Shown piece after piece: positions 44,666 through 55,389 of a DNA stretch of 64,000 nucleotides (its first letter is position 1; each line of letters starts with the position of its first letter). The notes under the pieces were generated by a model. It worked only from the letters and a program-made list of their open reading frames with translations. It was not told the DNA's origin and did no database searches. The translations under genes and the position numbers were made by a program. This DNA comes from Pedobacter aquae. Its GTDB lineage: Bacteria; Bacteroidota; Bacteroidia; Sphingobacteriales; Sphingobacteriaceae. The stretch spans positions 3,410,001-3,474,000 of the forward strand of contig NZ_CP043329.1 of the NCBI RefSeq assembly GCF_008195825.1, written 5' to 3'.

Positions 44666-44669
44666 AAAA

Positions 44670-45899
44670 ATGGATATACAAGAAATTAAACAACGGTTTG
44701 GTATTATAGGAGCTTCGCCCCTGTTGCACCGAGCTATTGATATAGCCAGACAAGTTGCGCCTACAGATATTACGGTATTAATTACTGGCGAAAGCGGTTC
44801 TGGTAAAGAAGTTTTTTCGCATATTATACATCAACTAAGCGCTCGTAAACACGGACCTTTTATTGCCGTAAACTGTGGCGCTATACCAGAAGGAACCATA
44901 GATTCTGAACTTTTTGGTCACGAAAAAGGCTCTTTTACAGGTGCCCATGAAGCCAGAAAAGGCTATTTTGAAGTGGTTAACGGTGGTACTATATTTTTAG
45001 ATGAAGTTGGCGAGTTACCTTTAGGCACACAAGCTAGGTTGTTGCGTGTGTTAGAGTCTGGCGAGTATATCCGCGTGGGTTCTTCCAAAGTGCAAAAAAC
45101 CGATGTTAGGGTTGTTGCAGCTACCAACGTAGAAATGTATGAAGCTGTAAAGGCGGGTAAGTTTAGGGAAGATTTATACTACCGTTTAAATACCGTACCA
45201 CTTAAAATACCTCCTTTAAGAGATAGAAGAGAAGATATTCATTTATTATTTAGAAAATTTGTCGCCGATTTTTCTGATAAATACCGCTCGCCAAATGTTA
45301 CTTTAGATGAAGGTGCGGTACAAGTTTTAACCAATTTCAACTGGCCAGGAAACGTAAGGCAGCTTAAAAACATTGCCGAACAAATAGCGGTTTTAGAGAA
45401 AAACCGACATATTACCGCTCAAACCTTGCTTTCTTATATTCCGCAAGACCAGCAATCTTCTTTACCTATGCGTTTAGATAATGGTAAAAAAGAAGATTTC
45501 TCTGAGCGTGATATCCTCTACAAAGTTCTTTTTGATATGAAAAAGGATATGGTAGAGCTTAAAAAATTAGTGGCCGATATTATTCAGAGTGGCGATAACG
45601 TTTCTAGTTATGCCGCTTCACATCCGCAAATATTAAATTCTTTATATCAGGATTTAGATGTACAGCATGTAGAGCCACAATTAACCATACAACAACCTGT
45701 CGTAAACCGTCAGGATGATTTTCATATCACTCAAGATGCAGAGGAAATAGAAGAATCTTTATCTTTGATAGACAAAGAAGCTGATATGATTAAGAAAGCG
45801 CTAAAAAAGCATAAAGGTAAACGTAAATCGGCAGCAGAAGAGTTAGGAATATCAGAACGTACTTTGTACAGAAAAATTAAAGAATTAAATCTCAATTAA
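44670..45899 (+). CDS. Sigma-54-interacting transcriptional activator without receiver domain
   Basis: 409 residues: an AAA+ domain from the N-terminus with Walker A GESGSGKE (40-47), the sigma-54 contact loop GSFTGA (87-92; canonical GAFTGA with Ala to Ser), Walker B GGTIFLDEVG (105-114), and a C-terminal Fis-type helix-turn-helix (KRKSAAEELGISERTLYRKIKEL). No receiver, GAF or PAS domain precedes it, so activity must be set by expression or partner proteins. It begins the run with lptE (4 bp downstream), a TPR protein and secG, so it may belong to a cell-envelope operon. Confidence 0.92.
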   Translation: MDIQEIKQRFGIIGASPLLHRAIDIARQVAPTDITVLITGESGSGKEVFSHIIHQLSARKHGPFIAVNCGAIPEGTIDSELFGHEKGSFTGAHEARKGYFEVVNGGTIFLDEVGELPLGTQARLLRVLESGEYIRVGSSKVQKTDVRVVAATNVEMYEAVKAGKFREDLYYRLNTVPLKIPPLRDRREDIHLLFRKFVADFSDKYRSPNVTLDEGAVQVLTNFNWPGNVRQLKNIAEQIAVLEKNRHITAQTLLSYIPQDQQSSLPMRLDNGKKEDFSERDILYKVLFDMKKDMVELKKLVADIIQSGDNVSSYAASHPQILNSLYQDLDVQHVEPQLTIQQPVVNRQDDFHITQDAEEIEESLSLIDKEADMIKKALKKHKGKRKSAAEELGISERTLYRKIKELNLN

Positions 45900-45903
45900 A
45901 GAC

Positions 45904-46416
45904 ATGAGAAAAAGAGCTTATATCTTATTATGCGCCATGCTGATGCTGTTAAATGCTTGCGGTATTTATTCCTTTACAGGAGGGTCTATATCTGCCGGGA
46001 TGAAAACCGTATCTGTAGCTTTATTTGAGAATAATGCTCCCTTGGTGGTTCCAATTCTTAGTCAGAGTTTTACCGAGGCTTTAAAAGACCGTATCAGAAC
46101 GCAAACATCCTTAAGTTTTTTAAGAACCAATGGCGATGCAGATTTTCAAGGTCGTATTACAGATTACAATATACAACCCGTTGCTATACAGGGCGACCAG
46201 CAGGTATCAGCTGGTTTAAATAGATTAACCATTACCGTACAGGTAAAATATACCAACACCATAGAGCCAGATAAAAGTTTCGAACAATCTTTTACCCGTT
46301 TTAGAGATTTTTCTACGCAAGGAAGTGCATTTGCCAGTCAAGAGCAGGCTTTAATAAAAGATATTAATGCACAACTAACAGAAGATATTTACAATAGGGC
46401 TTTTGCCAATTGGTAA
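45904..46416 (+). CDS. lptE: LptE-like LPS-assembly lipoprotein
   Basis: 170 residues with a lipoprotein signal (MLLNACGIYSF, Cys19) and the LptE-type core (GMKTVSVALFENNAPLVVPILSQSFTEALKDRI). In the known system LptE plugs the LptD barrel and helps insert LPS into the outer membrane. Bacteroidota LptE sequences are divergent, so the assignment rests on this core plus location between a sigma-54 activator and secG, a common arrangement in the phylum. Confidence 0.83.
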   Translation: MRKRAYILLCAMLMLLNACGIYSFTGGSISAGMKTVSVALFENNAPLVVPILSQSFTEALKDRIRTQTSLSFLRTNGDADFQGRITDYNIQPVAIQGDQQVSAGLNRLTITVQVKYTNTIEPDKSFEQSFTRFRDFSTQGSAFASQEQALIKDINAQLTEDIYNRAFANW

Positions 46417-46453
46417 GGTTTTTTAAATTCACAGGTTATAATAGAAAGAAATT

Positions 46454-47869
46454 TTGGAGCAATTAGAATATAAGCATATTAAAGAATTAAAATTTTCTGA
46501 TTATCTGTTTGATTTAAATCAGCTTGATGAAGGTAAGCTTGCAGATTTAGAAATCTTAATCAATAAATATCCTTATTGCCAAACCTTATACCTACTTGCG
46601 GCTAAGACTGCACAAAATACTCCTAATTTTACTCAAAAGTTAGCTCAGGCAGCGGCTATGCTGCCAGATAGAACTGTATTATATCATGTTATTCATCATC
46701 CTGATAAGCTCAACAAAGACTATACTGTTGCTGCAAGCCAGGAAAAAGAAATACAGCCAGAAGCATTGGTCTCTATCATAGAAGAAGATGTAACGCTTCC
46801 TCATGCTCTTGTAGACGTTCCTTCTGAAACTGAAAGTGAAACAGCGCTAGAAGCAGATAGCTTTAATCATGATGATGAAGTGTATGAAGAGATTGCGGAT
46901 GTAGTGGTTGAGCATATTTCACCTGCTGATGAAGAAGTAAAAGATGAACATGATTTGAATTTTGATACTTCAACACCATCAGAATTTATTATTGAAGAAG
47001 AAACAGAAGAAGTTGTTGAAAGTGCGCAAGAAGAAGCACCTAATGCTATAGCGGAAGATGTTATAGAAAGTAAGGAAGAAACAGCAACAACTGAGGAAGT
47101 GAATTTAGAACCTGTATTTGTAGAAATAGAAACACCAGATCAAAATACATTACCTTTTGAAAGTATCATAAGGACAGGGGAAGTAACAGTAACTACAGAA
47201 CAAGTTCCGGAAAATGATATAACAGAAGAAGAACAGCCTATTGTAGAAACTGTAGCAGCACAAGAGCCTTATATAGAGAACATAGCGCAGGAAATAGAAG
47301 AGCCAGAACATAGCACTAAAAGCGAGCAAATAAAGGCTCTACAAATCTCTCAGCAAAAGAATTATATTTCTAAATATGATGATGAGCGTTTGCCTTATAC
47401 CTTTTTATGGTGGTTAGCTAAAACCCGTAAAGAGTATGAGAATATACAGCCATACGCTAGTTTTAAACTAGATACTAGCAAAGAAATAGCTGTAAAAGAG
47501 GATGTATTAAGTCATCAAATAGCAGAGAATATTTTCCACTTACGTACTGTTGATGATCTTACTCATCAGCAAACTCAAACTGTTCCGTTTGATTTTAGAA
47601 GAAAAGAATATCAGATTATTGAGCGTTTCATTAAAGAGGAGCCTCAGATAAAGCCACCTCCGGCAAATAAGATAGATACCGAGAATAAAGCAAAAAGAAG
47701 TTCAGAAGATAGTCATGAATTAGTTTCAGAAACTTTAGCTAAAGTTTATGTAGAACAAATGCTATATCATAAGGCATTAGAGGTTTACAAGAAATTAAGT
47801 TTGAAATATCCGGAAAAAAGCACTTACTTTGCGAGCCAAATTAAATACTTAGAATTAAAAGTTAATTAA
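46454..47869 (+). CDS. Conserved hypothetical with acidic linker and C-terminal TPR-like end
   Basis: 471 residues from a TTG codon (MEQLEYKHIKELKFSDYLFDL). The first ~90 residues look folded (LADLEILINKYPYCQTLYLLAAKTAQ). Residues ~95-285 are a low-complexity stretch rich in Glu, Val, Thr and Ala, likely disordered. The end (LAKVYVEQMLYHKALEVYKKLSLKYPEKSTYFASQI) is a helical TPR-type repeat. I do not recognise a named family. Its position between lptE and secG (7 bp gap) suggests an envelope or secretion-related role by context only. No ATG near the 5' end competes with the TTG. Confidence 0.72.
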   Translation: MEQLEYKHIKELKFSDYLFDLNQLDEGKLADLEILINKYPYCQTLYLLAAKTAQNTPNFTQKLAQAAAMLPDRTVLYHVIHHPDKLNKDYTVAASQEKEIQPEALVSIIEEDVTLPHALVDVPSETESETALEADSFNHDDEVYEEIADVVVEHISPADEEVKDEHDLNFDTSTPSEFIIEEETEEVVESAQEEAPNAIAEDVIESKEETATTEEVNLEPVFVEIETPDQNTLPFESIIRTGEVTVTTEQVPENDITEEEQPIVETVAAQEPYIENIAQEIEEPEHSTKSEQIKALQISQQKNYISKYDDERLPYTFLWWLAKTRKEYENIQPYASFKLDTSKEIAVKEDVLSHQIAENIFHLRTVDDLTHQQTQTVPFDFRRKEYQIIERFIKEEPQIKPPPANKIDTENKAKRSSEDSHELVSETLAKVYVEQMLYHKALEVYKKLSLKYPEKSTYFASQIKYLELKVN

Positions 47870-47876
47870 GATATAT

Positions 47877-48218
47877 ATGACAACGTTTTTAATCATACTA
47901 GCAATTGTTATTTGTGTACTGCTGGTTTTAATTATTTTAGTACAAAACCCTAAAGGTGGAGGTTTATCTTCAGGTTTTTCTTCATCAAACAATATCATGG
48001 GCGTACAACGTACCGGAGATTTCTTAGAAAAAGGAAGCTGGGGTTTAGCTATTGCTTTAATGGTAATTGCTTTATTAATAAATGTAAGTTCTCCTAGCGC
48101 TACTACGGGTAGTGGGCCGGCAAGAGATTCTAAAATTCAAGAACAAATTGATAAAACAGCTGCACCATCTGCATTGCCATCATTACCACAAGGTAAACCA
48201 GCAGATACAGCTAAGTAA
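47877..48218 (+). CDS. secG: Preprotein translocase subunit SecG
   Basis: 113 residues with two transmembrane helices (FLIILAIVICVLLVLIILV and WGLAIALMVIALLINV) flanking the conserved loop NPKGGGLSSGFSSSNNIMGVQRTGDFLEKG. This is the SecG component of the SecYEG channel. A hydrophilic tail rich in Pro/Ala/Gln follows. It lies 7 bp after the TPR protein gene and is followed by an intrinsic terminator. Confidence 0.94.
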   Translation: MTTFLIILAIVICVLLVLIILVQNPKGGGLSSGFSSSNNIMGVQRTGDFLEKGSWGLAIALMVIALLINVSSPSATTGSGPARDSKIQEQIDKTAAPSALPSLPQGKPADTAK

Positions 48219-48237
48219 TTAAATAAGAATTTTATTT

Positions 48238-48272
48238 GAAGCCACTCTTTCTTAAGGGTGGCTTTTTTTATA
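48238..48272 (+). terminator. Terminator after secG
   Basis: AAGCCACTCTTTCTTAAGGGTGGCTT followed by TTTTT. The stem has a G-T mismatch, but the T run is good. It ends the activator-lptE-secG run before groES. Confidence 0.8.
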
Positions 48273-48315
48273 GATTTTATTTTTGGGTGGAGAGAGAAAA
48301 AAATTGCAGCACTTC

Positions 48316-48328
48316 TGACAAGCTGACA
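48316..48328. promoter_or_regulatory. TGACA-N3-TGACA motif upstream of groES
   Basis: TGACAAGCTGACA resembles the miaB upstream repeat (TGACAAACTGTCA) in sequence and spacing, about 125 bp before the groES ATG. Neither a CIRCE element nor a complete TTTG/TAnnTTTG promoter was found here. Confidence 0.4.
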
Positions 48329-48454
48329 TTTAAAAATTATCAGAAATACGCTCTTAGAGCGGTTAAAAATGAAAAAATGACAATTATTGCCTTTGGCATA
48401 CTCTATGAGTAGTGTAGAACAAACGATAAAAAATTAAAATCATAAAATAGAACT

Positions 48455-48730
48455 ATGGCATTGAATATTAAACCTATCGCAGACAGAGTAGTGGTAGAAG
48501 CTGCTCCTGCAGAAGAAAAAACTGCATCAGGTATTTACATTCCTGACACTGCTAAAGAAAAACCCCAAAGTGGAACTGTTGTAGCCGTTGGTAACGGTAA
48601 AGTTGATGAGCCAATGACTGTAAAAGTTGGTGATCAGGTTTTATATGGAAAATATTCTGGTACTGAAATCACTTACGAAGGTAAAGAGTATTTAATCATG
48701 CGTGAGTCTGATATTTACGCTGTTCTTTAG
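48455..48730 (+). CDS. groES: Co-chaperonin GroES
   Basis: 91 residues matching GroES throughout: the N-terminal [23 protein letters not shown] (mobile loop ~16-32), then [14 protein letters not shown] and the C-terminal [16 protein letters not shown]. It caps GroEL in protein folding. It is separated from groEL by 164 bp, with no clear terminator between, so the two are probably one operon. Confidence 0.97.
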   Translation: MALNIKPIADRVVVEAAPAEEKTASGIYIPDTAKEKPQSGTVVAVGNGKVDEPMTVKVGDQVLYGKYSGTEITYEGKEYLIMRESDIYAVL

Positions 48731-48822
48731 TACCAAGTATTTAGACTATAGTATCAAGATGATGGCAGCAGTGTAACTTATATCTGCTATGCCCGAATCT
48801 AAAAATTTGAAAAATAAATTAA

Positions 48823-50532
<1,710 letters not shown>

Positions 50533-50566
50533 TCAAAAACATCAGGCGCTTGCCTTCCTTATATAA

Positions 50567-50604
50567 AAATCCCTGCTCAAATTTTACTGAGCAGGGATTT
50601 CTTG
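50567..50604 (+). terminator. Terminator after groEL
   Basis: Perfect 12 bp stem AAATCCCTGCTC / GAGCAGGGATTT with loop AAATTTTACT, followed by CTTGTTTT. Confidence 0.85.
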
Positions 50605-50741
50605 TTTTATGGGCTTGTTTTAGAGTATAAAGTATAGAGTACAAAGTAGAAAGAGCCTAAATGTTGGCTAAGAACTTTTAAAAGTAAAAAGTCAAAAGAA
50701 CTTAAATAGCGGAAATTTAGATATACTAGAGGGTATAGTGT

Positions 50742-50887
50742 AGAAAGAGCCTCCCCCTATACCACCTCGAGAGGGGGATACTTTGCAAATGGGTGAGGAA
50801 TTGTCTTTTACAATGAGAATTTATTTGATACGCTTGGTAAGTATGCCGTTAGTGTCTCCCTTTGGAGGGAGAATCAAAGAGGGAGGG
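50742..50887. repeat. Uninterrupted CCTCCCC...GGGAGG element
   Basis: It runs from CCTCCCCCTATACCACCTCGAG to AATCAAAGAGGGAGG. It is the sibling of the element split by the IS at 33447-34875 and shows the empty junction CCTCGAGAGGGGGATACTTTGC. Confidence 0.8.
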
Positions 50888-50893
50888 ATATTG

Positions 50894-50935
50894 AGTACCA
50901 AGTATATAGTAGAAAGTAAAGAGTATAAAGTAAAA
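50894..50935 (+). repeat. Heptamer array, 6 units
   Basis: AGTACCA AGTATAT AGTAGAA AGTAAAG AGTATAA AGTAAAA in exact period 7, followed by AGATGCCTAAAAAGC. Confidence 0.75.
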
Positions 50936-51069
50936 AGATGCCTAAAAAGCGATGTTTAGGGACTGCCTTTTAAGTAGAAAGTACAGAGTACAAAGTATAA
51001 AGATGCCTAAAAAGCGATATTTAGGAACTTCCTTTAAACATAAAACCCATCTTTCCTAAGAACGAGTAC

Positions 51070-51246
51070 GGCCTATGAAGATTTGGAAGCGAAGTCAAAT
51101 AAATCTTTTGCATAAACTTTCATGAAGCAGTATCGGAAAACAATCCGACGGGTGATGTAGAAACCTTCATAAAGCTATAACCATTCACACCACTCAGGAT
51201 TGTAGATAAAGATTTATTTAGACGGAGCGACAAATATTCATCAGCC
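51070..51246 (+). repeat. 176/177-bp palindromic element, copy 4
   Basis: It runs from GGCCTATGAAGATTTGG to AAATATTCATCAGCC with the same internal arms as copies 1-3. Confidence 0.85.
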
Positions 51247-51933
51247 TTGAATTATTCATTTTCTGGTTATGGTTTTTCTTAGGCATTCATGAACTCGTTC
51301 CTCGTTTTTTGTTTACTTTTTTTTCAAGAAAAAAGTGCCTAGGGTTGGCCGCCTATGAGGCCGGAAAGCCCTGAGCGAAATAGCCAATTAATTCACAATC
51401 TCTATAAAACAATAAACATCCGCCTCTATCGCCGGCGAGGCTCGTTCCTTTTGCGGGACCAAAAGGAACCAAAATGAAGCTTTAGCGAATTCATGAATAC
51501 CTTTTAAAATCAATAAAAACTAACGAATAAATCCTTGAGCAATCCCGCTGGAGCCTTTGCCGCACATCCCCTACCCACGCTCAAAAACAGTCAGCGCTTA
51601 TTTTTGCTCGCTTGTAGTTTAAAAATCTTTTTAAAAAAGCAAAAAAACCTGTTTAAACAAGCTTTTCAAATATGTACTTTATAGCATATACCTTCATGGA
51701 GTATATAACATACAGCTAATTTTTAAAGATTTACTTATGATTTCATACCTTTTTTATCAGGTTAATTTTTAATGATGGATATATAATTTGCCTCTTTACT
51801 GGAAGGGAAAGTAATAAATGAGGCTGGCACTGGCTTTGTAAATACCTTATCGGAATTTACATCTACCTATGTTAAATTTCTACCTATGCGAAACAAAAGG
51901 ATGTTAAGACATTCGGTTTGGGTAGTCAAGAAA

Positions 51934-51963
51934 GCACCTCAAAAATTATGGGTTTTGAGGTGC
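51934..51963 (-). terminator. Terminator downstream of the FGGY kinase gene
   Basis: Stem GCACCTCAAAA / TTTTGAGGTGC with loop ATTATGGG, about 50 bp after the kinase stop (52014). On the minus strand it is followed by TTTCTTG. Confidence 0.7.
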
Positions 51964-52013
51964 CTTCCACTGGCTACATTTCTTTTCTTAATAGGCTAAA
52001 CTTACCGCTGAAC

Positions 52014-53507
52014 TTATGAAGGATGATTTGCTAAAGCAGCATGCTCTTTATACAAAGGACCTAAAGTTTCACGTAGCTTTTTGAAAAATTGATAACGTTG
52101 ATGATGAACTTCTACAGCAGCAGCATCGGGATAGATGGTCATATTATTTCCAAGACCATGTGAACCTATGGTATTGATGTTTTTATCCTTATCCTCGGCT
52201 GCAAAAGCAAGCATAGCACTACCAACTATACCCAATTCATCCCCGGAAGGGATATGAATAGGTAAACCCATGATATTGGCAAAAATTTGTACCCATGGTT
52301 TTATATTGGTTCCGCCGCCACCCATACGCAACTCGGTAATAAGAAGCTGATTTTCTTTTAAGGCATCAAAAATATAACGCATAGAATAAGCTACCCCTTC
52401 TAATACAGAGCGAGCCATGTCTGTTTTGCTGTGGTATTGGCGTAAGCCGAAAAATACTCCAGAAGCATAAGGACCTGTTTTAGAGTCCCTTTCACTGGTT
52501 AAATAAGGCAAGCAAATTAAAGGCGCTGTTGTGCCTAAGTTAAGCATGGCTTCATCATGTAAATCAACATCAAACAAGCTATTGCGCAACCAATTAATAG
52601 GTAAGGCGGCATTATTAAGAGCCCCACCATTTAAAAATAGCTGCTTGTTTAGTGCATAAGGTTGTATACGCTTATTATCGTCTTGGTCAAAAGCAGGTAT
52701 TTGACCAGCTACGCGAAGCATCGCGGATGTACCCACATTCATGATACCAACACCTTTTTGTAAAGCTCCAGAGCCTATAGCTAAAGCTGCGCCATCATAA
52801 ACACCTAGTAAAACTTTAACACCTTGTTTTAGTCCTAATTCGGTCCTGATGTCTTCCTGTAAAGAGGAAAGATAAGAGGTGCCATCTTTAATTTCTGGAA
52901 ATTGTTTTCCTTCTAAACCTATATGGCCTAATAAAGTATCATCCCAAGTTCCGTTTGTGATATTATAGGCCTGGCTTGCTGCTGCGGTACTCATATCAGT
53001 AGTGAATTCGCCTGTTAACCAGTTGAATAAAAACGATTTACTGTCTGAGAAATATTGAGCCTTCTTAAATAAGTCTTTTTCTTGGGTAGAGAAATAAAAT
53101 AACCTAGCCAATACATAAGGACTTATAAGCGGGCAGCCAGTTTGCGCATAAATATCAAAGGCAGAATAACTTTCTAAAAAAGCATCAAAAGTTTTTTGAG
53201 ACCTGATATCTGAAAGTAAAGTAATACCTGTAAGCGGCTTTTTATGCGCATCTAATAGCATTAAGCCAAACTGATAAGTAGAACTTACGATATATGCTAC
53301 TTGGTTTTTAGTATCACCAACCAGCAACTCTTTACATAAACCCAGGATAAGTTTTTTAAGCTCCTCTGGGTCGTGTTCTGCTTCTCCTTTTTGATTACTT
53401 TTTACGGGTACCGCTACGGAGCGTATACTGATGATTTCTCCGCTCTCATTTACCAGCCCTACTTTAAGATTTGTTGTACCTAAATCAATGGCTAGTGAGA
53501 GGACCAT
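52014..53507 (-). CDS. FGGY-family carbohydrate kinase
   Basis: 497 residues. The ribonuclease-H-like fold begins LAIDLGTTNLKVGLVNE, and the second half carries NVGTSAMLRVAG and GGGGTNIKPWVQIFANIMG near the ATP and sugar sites. FGGY kinases phosphorylate sugars or sugar acids (xylulose, gluconate, erythronate and others); the specificity is not visible. It overlaps the dehydrogenase gene upstream by 16 bp, so the pair probably acts on one compound, for example an aldonate. Confidence 0.87.
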   Translation of the reverse strand: MVLSLAIDLGTTNLKVGLVNESGEIISIRSVAVPVKSNQKGEAEHDPEELKKLILGLCKELLVGDTKNQVAYIVSSTYQFGLMLLDAHKKPLTGITLLSDIRSQKTFDAFLESYSAFDIYAQTGCPLISPYVLARLFYFSTQEKDLFKKAQYFSDSKSFLFNWLTGEFTTDMSTAAASQAYNITNGTWDDTLLGHIGLEGKQFPEIKDGTSYLSSLQEDIRTELGLKQGVKVLLGVYDGAALAIGSGALQKGVGIMNVGTSAMLRVAGQIPAFDQDDNKRIQPYALNKQLFLNGGALNNAALPINWLRNSLFDVDLHDEAMLNLGTTAPLICLPYLTSERDSKTGPYASGVFFGLRQYHSKTDMARSVLEGVAYSMRYIFDALKENQLLITELRMGGGGTNIKPWVQIFANIMGLPIHIPSGDELGIVGSAMLAFAAEDKDKNINTIGSHGLGNNMTIYPDAAAVEVHHQRYQFFKKLRETLGPLYKEHAALANHPS

Positions 53508-54514
53508 ACTCTGCGTTTTGTTTGTAAAACTTCAGGATTAGCCAACTCGCCTGCAACTCCATTATTTTGGAAAACCGAAACAGCATCATCAACACAAGTT
53601 TGACCCATACCATGCAAAGATTCCCAGCTATAACCACCTAGGTGAGGTGTAATAATGGTGTTTTCTAATTTTGCTAATCTGTGGTTTCCATCTATAGGCT
53701 CGCCTTCTACCACATCTGTTGCGTAAACGCCCAGTGGTCCGTTTTGTAAAGCCGCATATAAAGCGTCTTCATCAACCAATTCTCCACGACAAGTATTTAC
53801 CAAAACGGCATCTTTTTGCATGCTATCAAACTGCGCCTTACCTAACATTCTTTTAGTTTCATCTGTTAGTGGGCAGTGGAACAAAATAGCACTAGAAGTT
53901 TTAATCAACTCGTCTAAAGAAACTTCTTTAGCACCAAATTGGGCAAATCTTTCTTTAGCGATATATGGGTCTGATGCAACTACATTTGCTCCAAAACCTT
54001 TAGCCAATATTTCTGAGCTACGAGAGCCAATATTTCCTAAACCAATAATACCAATGGTTTTGCCTTTTATCTCCATACCAATCATTCCGGCTCTTTTACT
54101 CCAATCGCTATTTCTTACCGCTCTTGAACCCGAAACTAATTTTCTAGACCCAGCCATCAATAAAGAAACAGCGTATTCTGCAACAGCTTCTTTCTCAATA
54201 ATACCTTTAACTCTGGACACCATGATGCCTAATTCTGTAGCGGCTTCTAAATCTACATTATCACAACCAATACCATGACGTACTAAAAGGACTAAGTTTT
54301 TACACTTTTCTAAAGTTGCTCTAGGAATTTTTGGCGTAACGCTGGCAATAATACCATCAGCGTCTTTTAAATATTCTGCAAGGGCATCGCCATCAATATC
54401 TGCTGGTACGGTAATATGTTTAATATCGGCAAAGGCTTCTAAGGTGCTCATGTGGTCAGCAAAGTGTTTACCGAAGGTGCTAGAGTTAAGAATTGAAATT
54501 AATGGTCTTCTCAT
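53492..54514 (-). CDS. D-2-hydroxyacid dehydrogenase (PGDH-like)
   Basis: 340 residues with the NAD motif GLGNIGSR and the substrate/NAD contacts VNTCRGELVDE (Arg), DVVEGEPIDG (Glu) and TPHLGGYSWES (His). It is a stand-alone dehydrogenase without an ACT domain, so it is not the biosynthetic SerA. Its coupling to an FGGY kinase (16 bp overlap) suggests sugar-acid catabolism. The promoter must lie in the 167 bp before lipB's end. Confidence 0.85.
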   Translation of the reverse strand: MRRPLISILNSSTFGKHFADHMSTLEAFADIKHITVPADIDGDALAEYLKDADGIIASVTPKIPRATLEKCKNLVLLVRHGIGCDNVDLEAATELGIMVSRVKGIIEKEAVAEYAVSLLMAGSRKLVSGSRAVRNSDWSKRAGMIGMEIKGKTIGIIGLGNIGSRSSEILAKGFGANVVASDPYIAKERFAQFGAKEVSLDELIKTSSAILFHCPLTDETKRMLGKAQFDSMQKDAVLVNTCRGELVDEDALYAALQNGPLGVYATDVVEGEPIDGNHRLAKLENTIITPHLGGYSWESLHGMGQTCVDDAVSVFQNNGVAGELANPEVLQTKRRVWSSH

Positions 54515-54681
54515 TTTTAAATGTGTTGGGTTTAAGAATTTTACGCGACTAAAATATGCATTAATACACGTATATGGAAAGAAAATAAATAATTGTTTAA
54601 GTGTAAATTATACATCTAAAACCAGAGAAATACAGAACTTTAGGCTGTAAAATAAAAGGGCTTAGTGTATGACTAATAGAA

Positions 54682-55389
54682 TTATGTATTGGATAAGTCC
54701 ATTTCAAATAAGTTTGCTATATGCTGTTTAAGTTTGGCTTTAACTTCATCCATGTCTATGGCTTTACCTAATTCTCTTTGCATAGAGGTAACGTCTTTGT
54801 CATCTATCCCGCAAGGGACAATATTTTTAAAGTAATCTAAGTTGGCATTAACATTAAAAGCAAAGCCATGCATGGTTACCCAGCGACTGCATCTTACGCC
54901 CATAGCACAAATTTTACGAGCTTTTTCATTATCGGCATCTAGCCAAACGCCGGTATAACCTTCGTATCGGCCGGCTGTAATGCCATAATCTTTTAAAGTT
55001 AAAATAACGGCTTCTTCTAAAGTGCGAAGGTAGAGGTGTATATCGGTAAAGAAATTATCTAAATCTAAAATAGGGTAACCAACCAATTGACCAGGGCCAT
55101 GGTAGGTGATATCTCCGCCCCTGTTTATCTTATGGAAGCTAGCTTCTTTCTCTATAAGCGCCTGTTCGTTTAGCAAAAGATTTTCTGCCTTACCGCTTTT
55201 TCCTAACGTATAAACGTGAGGGTGTTCTACAAAAATAAGGTAGTTAGGCGTTTGTTGCGCTGTTTCTGGATGGTTCCTGTTGACCGTTTTTATAGCAACG
55301 GTTTCTGCAAAAACAGCCTCTTGTTTATCCCAAGCTTGTTGGTAAGGTACTAAGCCCCAATCCTGAAAAAATACTTTATTATTCTTCAT
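54682..55389 (-). CDS. lipB: Octanoyltransferase
   Basis: 235 residues of the LipB family: the GGDITYHGPGQLVGYPILDL block, the lysine in ARKICAMGVRCSRWVTMHG and the acyl-cysteine in NIVPCGIDDKDVTSM. It transfers octanoate from octanoyl-ACP to lipoyl domains. It overlaps the upstream PPTase gene by 11 bp, consistent with both using acyl-carrier-protein chemistry. Confidence 0.95.
   Translation of the reverse strand: MKNNKVFFQDWGLVPYQQAWDKQEAVFAETVAIKTVNRNHPETAQQTPNYLIFVEHPHVYTLGKSGKAENLLLNEQALIEKEASFHKINRGGDITYHGPGQLVGYPILDLDNFFTDIHLYLRTLEEAVILTLKDYGITAGRYEGYTGVWLDADNEKARKICAMGVRCSRWVTMHGFAFNVNANLDYFKNIVPCGIDDKDVTSMQRELGKAIDMDEVKAKLKQHIANLFEMDLSNT

Larger units (their letters stand above)
50605..52013. 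repeat. Gene-free repeat region with an uninterrupted CCTCCCC element
   Basis: It contains heptamer arrays (50624-50651, 50894-50935, 50973-51000), CCTAAAAAGC...TTTAGG hairpins, an uninterrupted CCTCCCC...GGGAGG element (~50742-50887), palindromic element copy 4 (51070-51246), GC-rich and poly-A/T hairpin modules (51300-51480), and a truncated GGAGCCTTTGCCGCAC module (~51530-51610). The last ~400 bases (51620-52013) carry no repeat I recognise except the terminator of the FGGY kinase gene. Short ORFs are repeat-derived. Confidence 0.75.

Noticed and set aside
48219-48454. CIRCE (HrcA) operator or sigma-54 promoter before groES
   Set aside because: No TTAGCACTC-N9-GAGTGCTAA is present. TTGGCA near 48392 lacks a properly spaced TTGC box.
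51620-51933. Possible remnant gene upstream of the kinase terminator
   Set aside because: No frame longer than a few dozen codons and no recognisable motif; treated as intergenic DNA.
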